Origin: Candidatus Kirkpatrickella diaphorinae
Lineage (GTDB): Bacteria > Pseudomonadota > Alphaproteobacteria > Acetobacterales > Acetobacteraceae
DNA length: 64,000 nt
NCBI RefSeq assembly: GCF_025736875.1
Contig: NZ_CP107052.1
Coordinates: 1,600,001-1,664,000, forward strand
Direction: 5' to 3'
Part shown: positions 54,194 through 62,828 of the stretch, in pieces
Position numbering within the stretch: position 1 is the stretch's first letter
How the letters are laid out: each line of letters opens with the position of its first letter
Notes under the pieces: model-generated
Told to the model about the DNA's origin: nothing
The model's database searches: none
The model's input: the letters and a program-made list of their open reading frames with translations, nothing else
Translations under genes and position numbers: made by a program

Positions 54194-55558
54194 TCACGGC
54201 GATTTTTTCTCACTATCGCTCAAAGCCAGGCCACCGCCCCTCGGGTCAGTCTGCGCTATGCAGGCACGTCCGTCGCATTGCGAGAAATTGACGCGCCCCT
54301 GTGCCGTCTCCGGTGCCGGGGCGGCCCCTTCATTGACGGCTCTGACCGCCTTAGCCAAAGCATCCGCAGCGTCATTCTGGCCGGAACTCGCCAGTGCTGC
54401 GCGCACCTGTTTCTGGCGCGTCACGATGGCGGCGCTCAGCATGGGTCGCGGTGCGGTGTCGGGGGACCGTGCCAGCACGATACCGGTCAGGGCCGCGACA
54501 CGCCCGGTGCCGAAGAGGTTGTTATTTGTCAGGCTACATGCCACGGCACCGCCGGAACGATCCATAACCGTAAAAGAGGTCGATGCGGGAAGCGCAGCCA
54601 GTGCGACGGTGTAATTCTGCGCCTGATCCACCCAGGCCTGGGCTGACGCCGCGTTGGCCTGCGCGGACGGTGTTGCACGCCAGGCCGCCACAGCCGCCTG
54701 CGCCGACCCCGCCCCCCGAAGCGCCACCGCCGCCCCGAGGCCGCCATCGGCCGGAGGTGGCAGAAACCAGACGATATAATCTTTTCCCTGCACACGGATC
54801 GGGCTCTGCACCGCCGGTAAAGCATCCCGCATCGCGGCGCGGCTCAGCCCCCCGCCAGCAAGATTGGCTTCCGTGAGGAAAAACGTCCCCATTGCGCCAT
54901 TATAGAAATCGCCGACGCCCATGCGGCGTGTGCGTTCCAGAAACCGTGCGAGGCGCGGCTGCACCAGCCGGTCACCCTTTTTGAGGGGTGCATCCTCCCC
55001 GCGCATGAAGATATTTCGCGCGGCGTCATCCGCGAAAAGAGCGCCATGCACGGCCTGGAGATCCTCCGCCAGGCGCGGGCTGACACTTATGCCGCGTTCC
55101 GCCAGTGTGATGGCGGGCACCATAAGGTCCTCAAACTGGATCTGCCCGTGATCGCGTTGCAGGCGATAAATGCCGCGCAACATCATGGGCACGGCGGCGG
55201 GCCGCGACGCCCCTGAACCGCCCCCGGCAACAGGCAGGAAGGTCACGGCTTGCGGCTTCTGACCGGAATGGGCGATGAGGCAGGCCCCCCCGCCGCCGAG
55301 TGAAGCACGGGAAGGCAGGGTGACGGATAAGGTCAGCGCCATGGCGGCCGCGGCATCAGCCGCATTGCCGCCCGCCAGCAAAATATCACGCCCGATTATG
55401 GCCGCGCGCGGCTCATCAGCCGCGACGGACCCGAATTGGGAAGGGAGTTCCGGCGTCGTATGACCGAAAAGCGCGTGGCCAATCGGGGAAGCTGAATGAC
55501 AGGCCGCGACCCCGAAAGCCACGCAGAGACTTGTCACGCCAAAAAGCGCGCGGCGCAT
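54194..55558 (-). CDS. Gamma-glutamyltransferase-like lipoprotein, probably degenerate
   Basis: About 454 residues from ATG 55558, which starts a lipoprotein signal with lipobox V-A-A-C. The front matches the GGT large subunit (G-R-D-I-L-L-A-G-G-N-A-A-D-A-A-A-A-M-A-L; P-S-R-A-S-L-G-G-G-G-A-C). At the maturation site the family T-T-H-x-S-V becomes S-T-S-F-T-V, so the first, nucleophilic Thr is Ser here by my alignment; the later N-N-x-M-D-D-F and G-S-P-G-G motifs are not visible. It may cleave slowly, act on another substrate, or be inactive. The frame opens at 55696, but residues before 55558 would spoil the signal. Confidence 0.75.
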   Translation of the reverse strand: MRRALFGVTSLCVAFGVAACHSASPIGHALFGHTTPELPSQFGSVAADEPRAAIIGRDILLAGGNAADAAAAMALTLSVTLPSRASLGGGGACLIAHSGQKPQAVTFLPVAGGGSGASRPAAVPMMLRGIYRLQRDHGQIQFEDLMVPAITLAERGISVSPRLAEDLQAVHGALFADDAARNIFMRGEDAPLKKGDRLVQPRLARFLERTRRMGVGDFYNGAMGTFFLTEANLAGGGLSRAAMRDALPAVQSPIRVQGKDYIVWFLPPPADGGLGAAVALRGAGSAQAAVAAWRATPSAQANAASAQAWVDQAQNYTVALAALPASTSFTVMDRSGGAVACSLTNNNLFGTGRVAALTGIVLARSPDTAPRPMLSAAIVTRQKQVRAALASSGQNDAADALAKAVRAVNEGAAPAPETAQGRVNFSQCDGRACIAQTDPRGGGLALSDSEKKSP

Positions 55559-55877
55559 GGCCCCCCGGGCGGAAATTCGATTTGAAGGTGCAGGCGCTAC
55601 GAACGTCACCGGGGCTTCACTCCTGGCTGTGGCAGATATATCCGGCAGGGATTGATTGAAAATCGCATCCCGGCCCAGGCAGGTCCGCATGCGCACGCCA
55701 CCCTATAGAGTCAGGTCTAACGGCGTACGCGCCGGTCGGCAACTTAAACTCACGCCGCGCGCCGGATGTTTTTGCTTGTCGCCGGTAAATGGGCTAAACT
55801 AGGCCCGTTCATAACAAAATTGCGCTGTGCTGCAAGGCACATAAATATCTCTCCTCCCGTTTAAAGCAAGGATCGTA

Positions 55878-56633
55878 ATGCGTCGTCCTTTGACCGCCAT
55901 CCCGGCCTTATTCCTCGCACCGTTTTTCTCGGGCAGCCTCGCCTGTGCCGCGCCTCAGCAGGACATATTTACACCCGCCCAAAGGCAGGAAGTCGTGAAA
56001 ATCCTGCGTCAGGCCCTTAAGGATGATCCGACGATCTTGAGCGACGCCATTGTCAGCCTCAAATCCAAAGCGCAGGAGCAGCAGCGTTCAGAAGTGGCCA
56101 GCCAGTTGGATGCGCAGAAAGACGCGCTCGAACACGCACCCGCTTACGCCGTGCGCGGCAACCCGCATGGAGATGTCACGATCGTTGAATTTTTTGACCC
56201 GCGATGCGGTTATTGCAAACGGGCCATCCCCATCATTGACGCCTTGCTGAAGAAAGACAAAAACATCCGTTTTGTTGAAAAAATCGTGCCTGTGCTAAGC
56301 GATAAAAGCGTCACAGAGGCGCGCGCCATCATCGCCGCCGCGCTTCAGGGCGGATATGACAAAATGAAGCGCGCTTTGATGGCAGATAATGCGACGCCGA
56401 CTGACAGCTATCTGCGCGACATTGCGCGTCAGAACGGACTGGACGCGGATCGACTGATCAAGGACATGTCGCGTAAGGAAGTCATCGCTGCCATTCAGGT
56501 TAATCTGGATCAGGCGCGCGATATTGACCTCTCCGGCACGCCCACCTTCATCTTCAATCATAAACGCGTCGTGCCCGGCTATATGTCGGAAAGTGACATT
56601 ATGAGCGAGGTCCGCGCGCTACGGAAGAAGTGA
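55878..56633 (+). CDS. DsbA/Com1-family thiol oxidoreductase
   Basis: 251 residues with a Sec signal peptide (cleavage after L-A-C-A-A, about residue 27). A helical N-terminal stretch (about 35-85) like that of ScsC/Com1 proteins, which oligomerise through it, precedes the thioredoxin fold. The active site is R-C-G-Y-C-K (about residue 112) and the cis-Pro loop S-G-T-P-T-F (about residue 216). It is a periplasmic disulfide oxidase or isomerase. AAGGA precedes the ATG. No DsbB partner lies near. Confidence 0.88.
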   Translation: MRRPLTAIPALFLAPFFSGSLACAAPQQDIFTPAQRQEVVKILRQALKDDPTILSDAIVSLKSKAQEQQRSEVASQLDAQKDALEHAPAYAVRGNPHGDVTIVEFFDPRCGYCKRAIPIIDALLKKDKNIRFVEKIVPVLSDKSVTEARAIIAAALQGGYDKMKRALMADNATPTDSYLRDIARQNGLDADRLIKDMSRKEVIAAIQVNLDQARDIDLSGTPTFIFNHKRVVPGYMSESDIMSEVRALRKK

Positions 56634-56869
56634 CACAAGGCAAGGCGCGCTGAACGCACCGGACGAAGCGCGCTTTGACGGAAATCAGACGCATTACCAC
56701 CGGCACAGAGACGCGAGTCTTCGAGGACGCGGTCTCCCTCCCTGAAAGCGTACCACTCCCTGAAGGGCGTTTATCGCCATGCGCCCGGTTTTCCCTTCGT
56801 CAGGCATCACTTGCGACCGTCAGGGCGATATCCTGCGTGATAGTGCGGAGCATCGCCCTGCAAAAAATG

Positions 56870-57865
56870 TTAGGTCACTTTGTGCGCCAGCACCTTGCGG
56901 CTGGATGATGCCGCGTGCTTCCGCGGCGCATTCACATTGGGCAGAAGTTTTTCCGGCCTCGCAACGCCTTTTTTGGGGATCTCGCTTTCCTTCAGCGCTT
57001 TTTTCAAAGCATCCAGATTTTTAATGATCTCGGGCGCAGCTTCAGGCATGCGGGGCGGATGGCGTTCAAAAACATCGATCAACGCTTCAAGCACGACCAA
57101 TCGGGAAAACCATTTTTTATCGGACGGCACCACATACCAGGGTGCCTGCGCTGTGGCGGACCCGGCAATGGCGGCTGCATAAGCGTCCTGATAGGCGTTC
57201 CAGTAACCACGCTCCTTAAAATCGCTCGCTGAAAATTTCCAGAGTTTCTCCGGCCTTTCCAACCTTCTTAAAAGGCGCCGCTGCTGCTCCTCCGGGGAGA
57301 TATGCAACATGATTTTGACGATATGCACGTTCTGCCGGTGCAGATAAGTCTCAAAATGCCGGATATCCCGTAAGCGATCGTCCCAGAATGACGGGTCATC
57401 AGGGTTTCCGGCCAATCCGCGACGGTCCAGATTTTCTTTGTGCACGCGGGCGACCAGCACATCCTCATAATAGCTGCGATTGAAGATACCGATCTCGCCC
57501 AATAAGGGTGTCGCACGGGAAACGCGCCATAAATATCCGTGGTCACGTTCAACTGGCGTCGGCTGTTTGAAACCCGACACGCGCGCGCCCTGCGGGTTGA
57601 TGCCGCCCATCACATGACGGATGACGCCATCCTTCCCCGCCGCATCCATGCCCTGCAGGATCATCAGCACGGATTGCGTCTTTCCGGCGGCCATCGCTTC
57701 CTGAAACGCGGCAAGGCGCTTCTTTCGCTTGCGCATCCAGGCTTTGGCATCATGCTTGGAGAAGTCGCGATGTTCGGCGGGGTCATAATTGCGGAGGTTG
57801 AATGTTTTACCGTCCTCAATCCTGAATTTCAGTGAGAGCTGGCGCGCTTCTTTATCAGTCAGCAT
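56870..57865 (-). CDS. ppk2: Polyphosphate kinase 2 family protein
   Basis: 331 residues from the ATG at 57865, which overlaps the SDR stop by 11 bases and has GGAG upstream; a longer frame to 58075 lies wholly inside the SDR gene and is not used. PPK2 motifs: Walker A G-M-D-A-A-G-K-D-G-V, lid-type F-N-R-S-Y-Y-E-D-V-L-V-A-R-V-H, and later R-R-L-L-R-R-L. PPK2 transfers phosphate between polyphosphate and nucleotides. Substrate class (AMP, ADP or both) cannot be read with certainty. Confidence 0.92.
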   Translation of the reverse strand: MLTDKEARQLSLKFRIEDGKTFNLRNYDPAEHRDFSKHDAKAWMRKRKKRLAAFQEAMAAGKTQSVLMILQGMDAAGKDGVIRHVMGGINPQGARVSGFKQPTPVERDHGYLWRVSRATPLLGEIGIFNRSYYEDVLVARVHKENLDRRGLAGNPDDPSFWDDRLRDIRHFETYLHRQNVHIVKIMLHISPEEQQRRLLRRLERPEKLWKFSASDFKERGYWNAYQDAYAAAIAGSATAQAPWYVVPSDKKWFSRLVVLEALIDVFERHPPRMPEAAPEIIKNLDALKKALKESEIPKKGVARPEKLLPNVNAPRKHAASSSRKVLAHKVT

Positions 57866-58616
57866 GGTTTGTGCTCCGGTCAATTGCGAGGCCACCCGCC
57901 GCCTGACAGACGGGCATGACTTCAATCTCGTTGACATTGACGTGAGCGGGTTGCTGCACCACCCACGAGACGATTTCAGCGATATCAATGGGGGTGATCG
58001 GCGTCGTCCCCGCATAGATCGCGGCCGCGGCTTCAGTATCTGCCAATCGCACGGCGCTGAATTCACTGCCGCCACACAAGCCGGGTGCGATATTGGTCAC
58101 GCGGATGGGCAGGCCGAGCAGGTCGGTCCGCAGATTTGCGGCAAATTGCGCAACATAGGCTTTCGTCGCGCCGTAAACATTGCCGCCTTGATAGGGATAT
58201 CGCCCGGCGATGCTCCCCATCATGACAATATGCCCGCGCCGCCGCGCCACCATCCTGGGGAGAAGGGCATGGGTGAGCGCCGTCAGGCCCGTAATATTGG
58301 TTTCAATCATCTGCGCCCAATCGGCCCAATGACTGTACTGCGCTTTCGAGACGCCCAGAGCGAGGCCGGCATTATTGATGAGAATGTCAATGTCCCGCCA
58401 GGACGCGGGCAGAGAATTTTCAAAATGCGTGATTGCCGAGATATCGCGCATGTCGCATGCGGCGGACAGAAAAGATGCACCCAGTTCCGCCGCCAGCGCC
58501 TCAAGCCGTGCTTCACGACGCGCAACACCGATGACACGCATCCCCTCCCGAACAAGGCGCCGCGCGATTTCCCGCCCGAAACCTGCACTTGCGCCTGTCA
58601 CCAAAGCCGTCATCAT
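57855..58616 (-). CDS. Short-chain dehydrogenase/reductase (YdfG-like)
   Basis: About 253 residues. The cofactor motif T-G-A-S-A-G-F-G (residue about 7), N-N-A-G, the catalytic Ser in M-G-S-I-A-G and Y-G-A-T-K are visible. The arrangement I-N-N-A-G-L-A-L-G and Y-P-Y-Q-G-G-N-V-Y-G resembles YdfG, which reduces 3-hydroxy acids and malonic semialdehyde. I take ATG 58616, which has GGAG about 10 bases upstream; 58631 and 58676 are alternatives. PPK2 follows with an overlap. Confidence 0.9.
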   Translation of the reverse strand: MMTALVTGASAGFGREIARRLVREGMRVIGVARREARLEALAAELGASFLSAACDMRDISAITHFENSLPASWRDIDILINNAGLALGVSKAQYSHWADWAQMIETNITGLTALTHALLPRMVARRRGHIVMMGSIAGRYPYQGGNVYGATKAYVAQFAANLRTDLLGLPIRVTNIAPGLCGGSEFSAVRLADTEAAAAIYAGTTPITPIDIAEIVSWVVQQPAHVNVNEIEVMPVCQAAGGLAIDRSTNHAD

Positions 58617-58915
58617 TTTTTGCTGCTCCATTGGGTTTGTTGATACCAATTTGCGCGCGGGCTTCTGACGCGTCAAATTGCTTTCTTATGAGTCTGCATG
58701 ATGCGGCGATGCCTCCCGTAACGGCCCTGACCCGATGTGACATGACAAACTTTAATCAGTAAAACGCCTGACGCTCAACCGGCGATTCTCATCCGAATGG
58801 CTGAACGTCACCCATAATATTGTTTTTCCGGACATCAATATTCCGTCATGATGTCTTCTTTATTATCCCACATAAGGTGTTGCGTTAGGCCAAGCATCTT
58901 TAGTTCCAACGCCGT

Positions 58916-59530
58916 CTATTCCGGGTAGATGAAGGCGATATCACCGCGGGTCAGGTCGCTCAGAATCGTCGTCATCTCCGTAAGCACGGCATCCGGCACA
59001 GCGAGGCAGATTCTGACACCGTCAGCTTCAAACGTCTGCGCCAGGCTGTCAGCCTCCCAACCGGCCAGACGTGCCTGGATGATGGGGAAAATATTGAATG
59101 GGATGCGACACGCGATGCGCGTTTTTTTCACCCAATATGTCGCGTCGCCCGCACGCAGGCATTGAGACGCCGCCCCGCCATAAGCCCGTATCAAGCCACC
59201 GGCGCCAAGCTTGATGCCCCCGAACCAGCGTATGACGAGGACCACCACATTTTCAAAACCCTGCCCTTCAATCGCGGTCAGGATCGGGCGGCCCGCCGTC
59301 CCACCCGGTTCACCATCATCAAACATCCGGTAGCGTGGCGAAACCAACCACGCCCAGCAATTATGCGTGGCATCGGGCACATGATGGGACGCGATAAACG
59401 CCATCGCCTCATCCTCAGACGCTACCGGCGCGGCATGGGCGCGGAAAAGGCTTTTCCTGACCGTCGTCTCAAACTGTATCGGCGCGCGTAAACGCCATTT
59501 CTGCGCGTCATCCGCCACGCGACACGTCAC
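58916..59530 (-). CDS. yigZ: YigZ/IMPACT-family protein
   Basis: 204 residues. H-N-C-W-A-W (about residue 56), D-D-G-E-P-G-G-T-A-G-R-P-I-L and V-V-L-V-I-R-W-F-G-G-I-K-L-G-A-G-G-L-I-R-A-Y are family signatures of the IMPACT fold. The biochemical role in bacteria is unclear. It starts at GTG 59530, 15 bases after radA, and is probably co-transcribed with it. Confidence 0.93.
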   Translation of the reverse strand: MTCRVADDAQKWRLRAPIQFETTVRKSLFRAHAAPVASEDEAMAFIASHHVPDATHNCWAWLVSPRYRMFDDGEPGGTAGRPILTAIEGQGFENVVVLVIRWFGGIKLGAGGLIRAYGGAASQCLRAGDATYWVKKTRIACRIPFNIFPIIQARLAGWEADSLAQTFEADGVRICLAVPDAVLTEMTTILSDLTRGDIAFIYPE

Positions 59531-59545
59531 TCAGCAGCGTCATTT

Positions 59546-60964
59546 TCAAGTTGCTTCAGCCCTCACCGCCTCAGCAGCTTTGGAAGGCGTAATAAACCGC
59601 GCGACGAGATCACTCAGGTGGCCGAATTCATGGATCGACAGCCCTTCCGGCGGTTGGGCGCGTTTGGCGGCGGCGGTGCTGCGCCGGGGCAGAACGGCCG
59701 CATCAAAGCCGAGCTTCGCGGCTTCCTTGAGGCGCAGATCGGCCTGAGCCACCTGACGCACCTCGCCGGATAATCCGACCTCACCGAAATAACTCGTGCC
59801 CGCGGAGGTTGGCTTCCCTGAAAGAGCGGAAATCAAGGCCGCGGCAACGGCCAGATCCGCCGCAGGCTCCGTCACGCGCAGGCCGCCCGCAATATTGAGA
59901 TGCACGTCCATCCCCGCGAAGCGCAGGCCGCAGCGCGCCTCCATCACCGCGAGAAGCATATTGAGACGACCGGAATCCCATCCCACCACCGCGCGGCGCG
60001 GCGCACCATCTCCGGCTTTGGCAGAGACGAGGGCCTGAATTTCCAGCAGAACGGGGCGCGTCCCCTCCATCCCGGCAAAAACAGCGGAGCCTGCAATATT
60101 GCCGCGCCGCTCCGCCAGAAAGAGCGCGGAAGGGTTCGGCACTTCAACGAGGCCCACATCCGTCATGGCGAAAACCCCGATCTCATCCGTCGCGCCGAAA
60201 CGGTTTTTCGCGGCGCGCAAAATGCGGAATTGGTGGCCGCGATCCCCTTCAAAATACATGACCGCATCCACCATATGCTCCAGCACGCGCGGCCCGGCCA
60301 AAGCGCCCTCTTTGGTGACGTGCCCGACAAGTATCAGCGAGAACCCCACTGTTTTCGCCAGTCGGATCAGCTCAAACGCGCTGGCCCGCACCTGCGCGAC
60401 GGAGCCCGGAGCGCTTTCCACCGTGTCGAGCCACATTGTCTGGATCGAATCAATCACGACGACCTGATGGTCACGATCATGCTCAAGCTTTGCGGTGATT
60501 TCGGCGACATTGATGCTTGCGGCAAGGTCGAGCTTTGGCGCGGCGAGGTTGAGGCGGCGGGCGCGCAGGCGGATCTGGTCAACCGCCTCCTCCCCGGAAA
60601 CATAAATGACTTTCTTCCGCGCCTGGGAGAGGGCACATGTCGCCTGAAGCAGCAACGTGCTTTTGCCGATACCCGGATCCCCGCCGATCAACACGACTGA
60701 ACCGGGAACAAGCCCGCCGCCGAGGACACGATCAAATTCCGCCATCTGCGTTTTCACGCGCGGCGGCGGGGCGGTATCGCCGTCAAGCTGCGTGACCTGA
60801 AGCTGCCCGACATGCGTGTTGCCGCGCCGCGCACGCGCGGTGGGCTCGACCGATTCTTCCTCGATACTGTTCCAGGCCCCGCATATATCGCACCTGCCGG
60901 ACCATTTCGGCGAGACGGCGCCGCATTCCCGGCAGACAAACCGTGCTGAGGGTTTTTTTGCCAT
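59546..60964 (-). CDS. radA: DNA repair protein RadA (Sms)
   Basis: RadA assists branch migration in recombination. 472 residues: zinc finger C-R-E-C ... C-D-I-C at the front, Walker A G-G-D-P-G-I-G-K-S-T (about residue 105), K-N-R-F-G motif (about residue 255) and a Lon-protease-like C-terminal domain. All residues expected are present. ATG 60964 has AAAGGAT upstream. Confidence 0.97.
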   Translation of the reverse strand: MAKKPSARFVCRECGAVSPKWSGRCDICGAWNSIEEESVEPTARARRGNTHVGQLQVTQLDGDTAPPPRVKTQMAEFDRVLGGGLVPGSVVLIGGDPGIGKSTLLLQATCALSQARKKVIYVSGEEAVDQIRLRARRLNLAAPKLDLAASINVAEITAKLEHDRDHQVVVIDSIQTMWLDTVESAPGSVAQVRASAFELIRLAKTVGFSLILVGHVTKEGALAGPRVLEHMVDAVMYFEGDRGHQFRILRAAKNRFGATDEIGVFAMTDVGLVEVPNPSALFLAERRGNIAGSAVFAGMEGTRPVLLEIQALVSAKAGDGAPRRAVVGWDSGRLNMLLAVMEARCGLRFAGMDVHLNIAGGLRVTEPAADLAVAAALISALSGKPTSAGTSYFGEVGLSGEVRQVAQADLRLKEAAKLGFDAAVLPRRSTAAAKRAQPPEGLSIHEFGHLSDLVARFITPSKAAEAVRAEAT

Positions 60965-61034
60965 GAGCCGTCACATCCTTTCGCACCGCATCCCGATCTG
61001 ACGCGCCAGCCCCATTTATCGGGGGCGCATCAGT

Positions 61035-61823
61035 TCAACGCCGCAATTCCATTTTGATCGGCCCTTCTGTCCGACCATGGGTGAACTGATCGACCATCGC
61101 ATTGCCGCTTTCGAGCAACTTCGATGCAGGTCCCTGCCAGACAAGCCGCCCATTATAGAGCATGGCCGCCTTGTCACCAATGCGCTGAGCTGACGCCATA
61201 TCATGCGTGATGGCGAGAGCCGTACTGCCGAGGCGCTTCACGCAATCGACAATCAATTCATCAATAATCGCGCCCGTAATCGGGTCCAACCCCGTCGTGG
61301 GTTCATCAAAAAACAAAATATCCGGCGTGCCTGCAATGGCGCGGGCCAAACCAACACGTTTCTGCATACCGCCTGATAATTCGGAGGGGGACAGACATCC
61401 GACGGAAGGGTCTAACCCGACCTGCCGTAAAATATCCCCTGCCTGGCGGGCTGCCTCACTGCGGGTCGGACGCTGGCGGGCAACGCGCCCCTTCGCCATC
61501 AGCCCGAAAACGATATTGTCACGCACGCTCATACTGTCGAAGAGCGCCGAGTTCTGAAACAACATCCCGATCTGCGCCACAAGCTCCCGCCGACGGGCGC
61601 GAGTGGAGGTCAGGAGGTTTTCCCCGTCAATTTCAATGACCCCTTCATCCGGCGTCAACAAGCCGAGTATGCAGCGCAGCAGGACGGATTTGCCACTGCC
61701 CGACCCACCAATCACGACGAAGGACGTGCCCCGCGCGATATCAAGGTCAATCCCATCCAGCACGACTTTATTGCCGAAGCATTTGGTGAGGCCGCGCACG
61801 CGGATTTTCGGTTGAGATGTCAT
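61035..61823 (-). CDS. mlaF: ABC transporter ATP-binding protein MlaF-like
   Basis: 262 residues. Walker A G-G-S-G-S-G-K-S (about residue 40), signature L-S-G-G-M-Q-K-R-V and Walker B L-F-F-D-E-P-T-T-G-L-D-P match MlaF, which powers phospholipid movement between the membranes. It overlaps mlaE by four bases (ATGA). The MCE-domain gene mlaD, normally the next member, is absent: radA follows instead. Confidence 0.92.
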   Translation of the reverse strand: MTSQPKIRVRGLTKCFGNKVVLDGIDLDIARGTSFVVIGGSGSGKSVLLRCILGLLTPDEGVIEIDGENLLTSTRARRRELVAQIGMLFQNSALFDSMSVRDNIVFGLMAKGRVARQRPTRSEAARQAGDILRQVGLDPSVGCLSPSELSGGMQKRVGLARAIAGTPDILFFDEPTTGLDPITGAIIDELIVDCVKRLGSTALAITHDMASAQRIGDKAAMLYNGRLVWQGPASKLLESGNAMVDQFTHGRTEGPIKMELRR

Positions 61824-62599
61824 TGGTCAAAAAACAGATCTGTCAGAAGGTAATCGAACGCCAGCAGCAGAATGGAAGCCCCGACGACAGCGGCTGTCGT
61901 CGCCGCGCCGACGCCCTCTGCCCCGCCGCGACTGCTATAGCCGTGATAACAGCCCAGCAGGGCGATGAGAAACCCGAACACGGCGGCTTTCGCCAGCCCG
62001 ACCCAGACATCTAGCGCTGTGACCACATTCAGGGTCGTCACGACGTAAGAGGCTGGATCGAACCCTAATTTATAGACGGAGACGACGAAACCGCCCAAGA
62101 CACCTAGCACGTCCCCAACCAGCACAAGCAGGGGCAGGGCCAGTGTCGCGGCCAGTAGGCGTGGTGTCACGAGGTAACGCATTGGTTCAACGGCGAGTGT
62201 TTTAAGCGCGTCGATTTGATCCGTCACACGCATCGTCCCGATTTCTGCCGCCATCGCCGCGCCGACGCGCCCCGCCACCATCAGCCCGGCCAGGACAGGC
62301 CCGAGTTCCCGCGTGACGGCAAGTACCACGATGCCGCCAATAGCGCCCTGCGCGTGATATTGTGCAAAACCGGTATAGGATTGCAGCGCGATCACCCCGC
62401 CGGAGAAGATCGCCGTCAAGGCCACAACGGGAAGCGAATAATAAGCGATTTCGAAGAAATTCGTCAGGAAAACCCGCCAGTAAAAGGGTCGTCTTAAAAG
62501 GCCACTCAGCCCGCCCCCGGCGAAAATGGCAAGAGCGCCAGCGTGGCGCACCATGGAGATGGTTGCGCGCCCGATTGCTGAGACAAAGTCGGTGAGAAT
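61820..62599 (-). CDS. mlaE: MlaE-like permease
   Basis: Inner-membrane part of the Mla lipid transport system. The first ATG is at 62554, giving 244 residues, but the same frame continues upstream without a stop and reads F-V-S-A-I-G-R-A-T-I-S, like the normal MlaE front. No ATG, GTG or TTG occurs there before the stop; an ATT at 62599 with GGGGA 6 bases upstream would give 259 residues, equal to E. coli MlaE (260). Core motifs such as E-L-G-P-V-L-A-G-L-M-V-A-G-R-V-G-A-A-M-A-A-E-I-G-T-M are intact. Start assignment is inference. Confidence 0.85.
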   Translation of the reverse strand: MLTDFVSAIGRATISMVRHAGALAIFAGGGLSGLLRRPFYWRVFLTNFFEIAYYSLPVVALTAIFSGGVIALQSYTGFAQYHAQGAIGGIVVLAVTRELGPVLAGLMVAGRVGAAMAAEIGTMRVTDQIDALKTLAVEPMRYLVTPRLLAATLALPLLVLVGDVLGVLGGFVVSVYKLGFDPASYVVTTLNVVTALDVWVGLAKAAVFGFLIALLGCYHGYSSRGGAEGVGAATTAAVVGASILLLAFDYLLTDLFFDQ

Positions 62600-62828
62600 G
62601 ATGTTTCCCCAATTTCAGTCGAGATGCTGTCTAGCCCTAACGCGCCCGCGCGACAACGTCAAAGCCTGCAGTAAAATAAACTCGGTGGCGCGTTAGCCTC
62701 TCAACGCTTCAATACGCTGGGAGACGCATGATCTCGCAACGCGCGGTGCATGTATCAGCCATGTTTCTGATGAAGTTTCGGCTCTGTTCGTGGAAAGTCG
62801 GACAGTCTGGCATCCGCGCTTCAGACAT

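Noticed and set aside
57789..58643. Plus-strand frame opposite the SDR and PPK2 genes
   Set aside because: Antisense shadow without motifs; SDR and PPK2 motifs are intact on the other strand.
62202..62612. 136-residue minus-strand frame starting at TTG 62612
   Set aside because: It is an alternative frame inside mlaE and has no transmembrane pattern or family motif.
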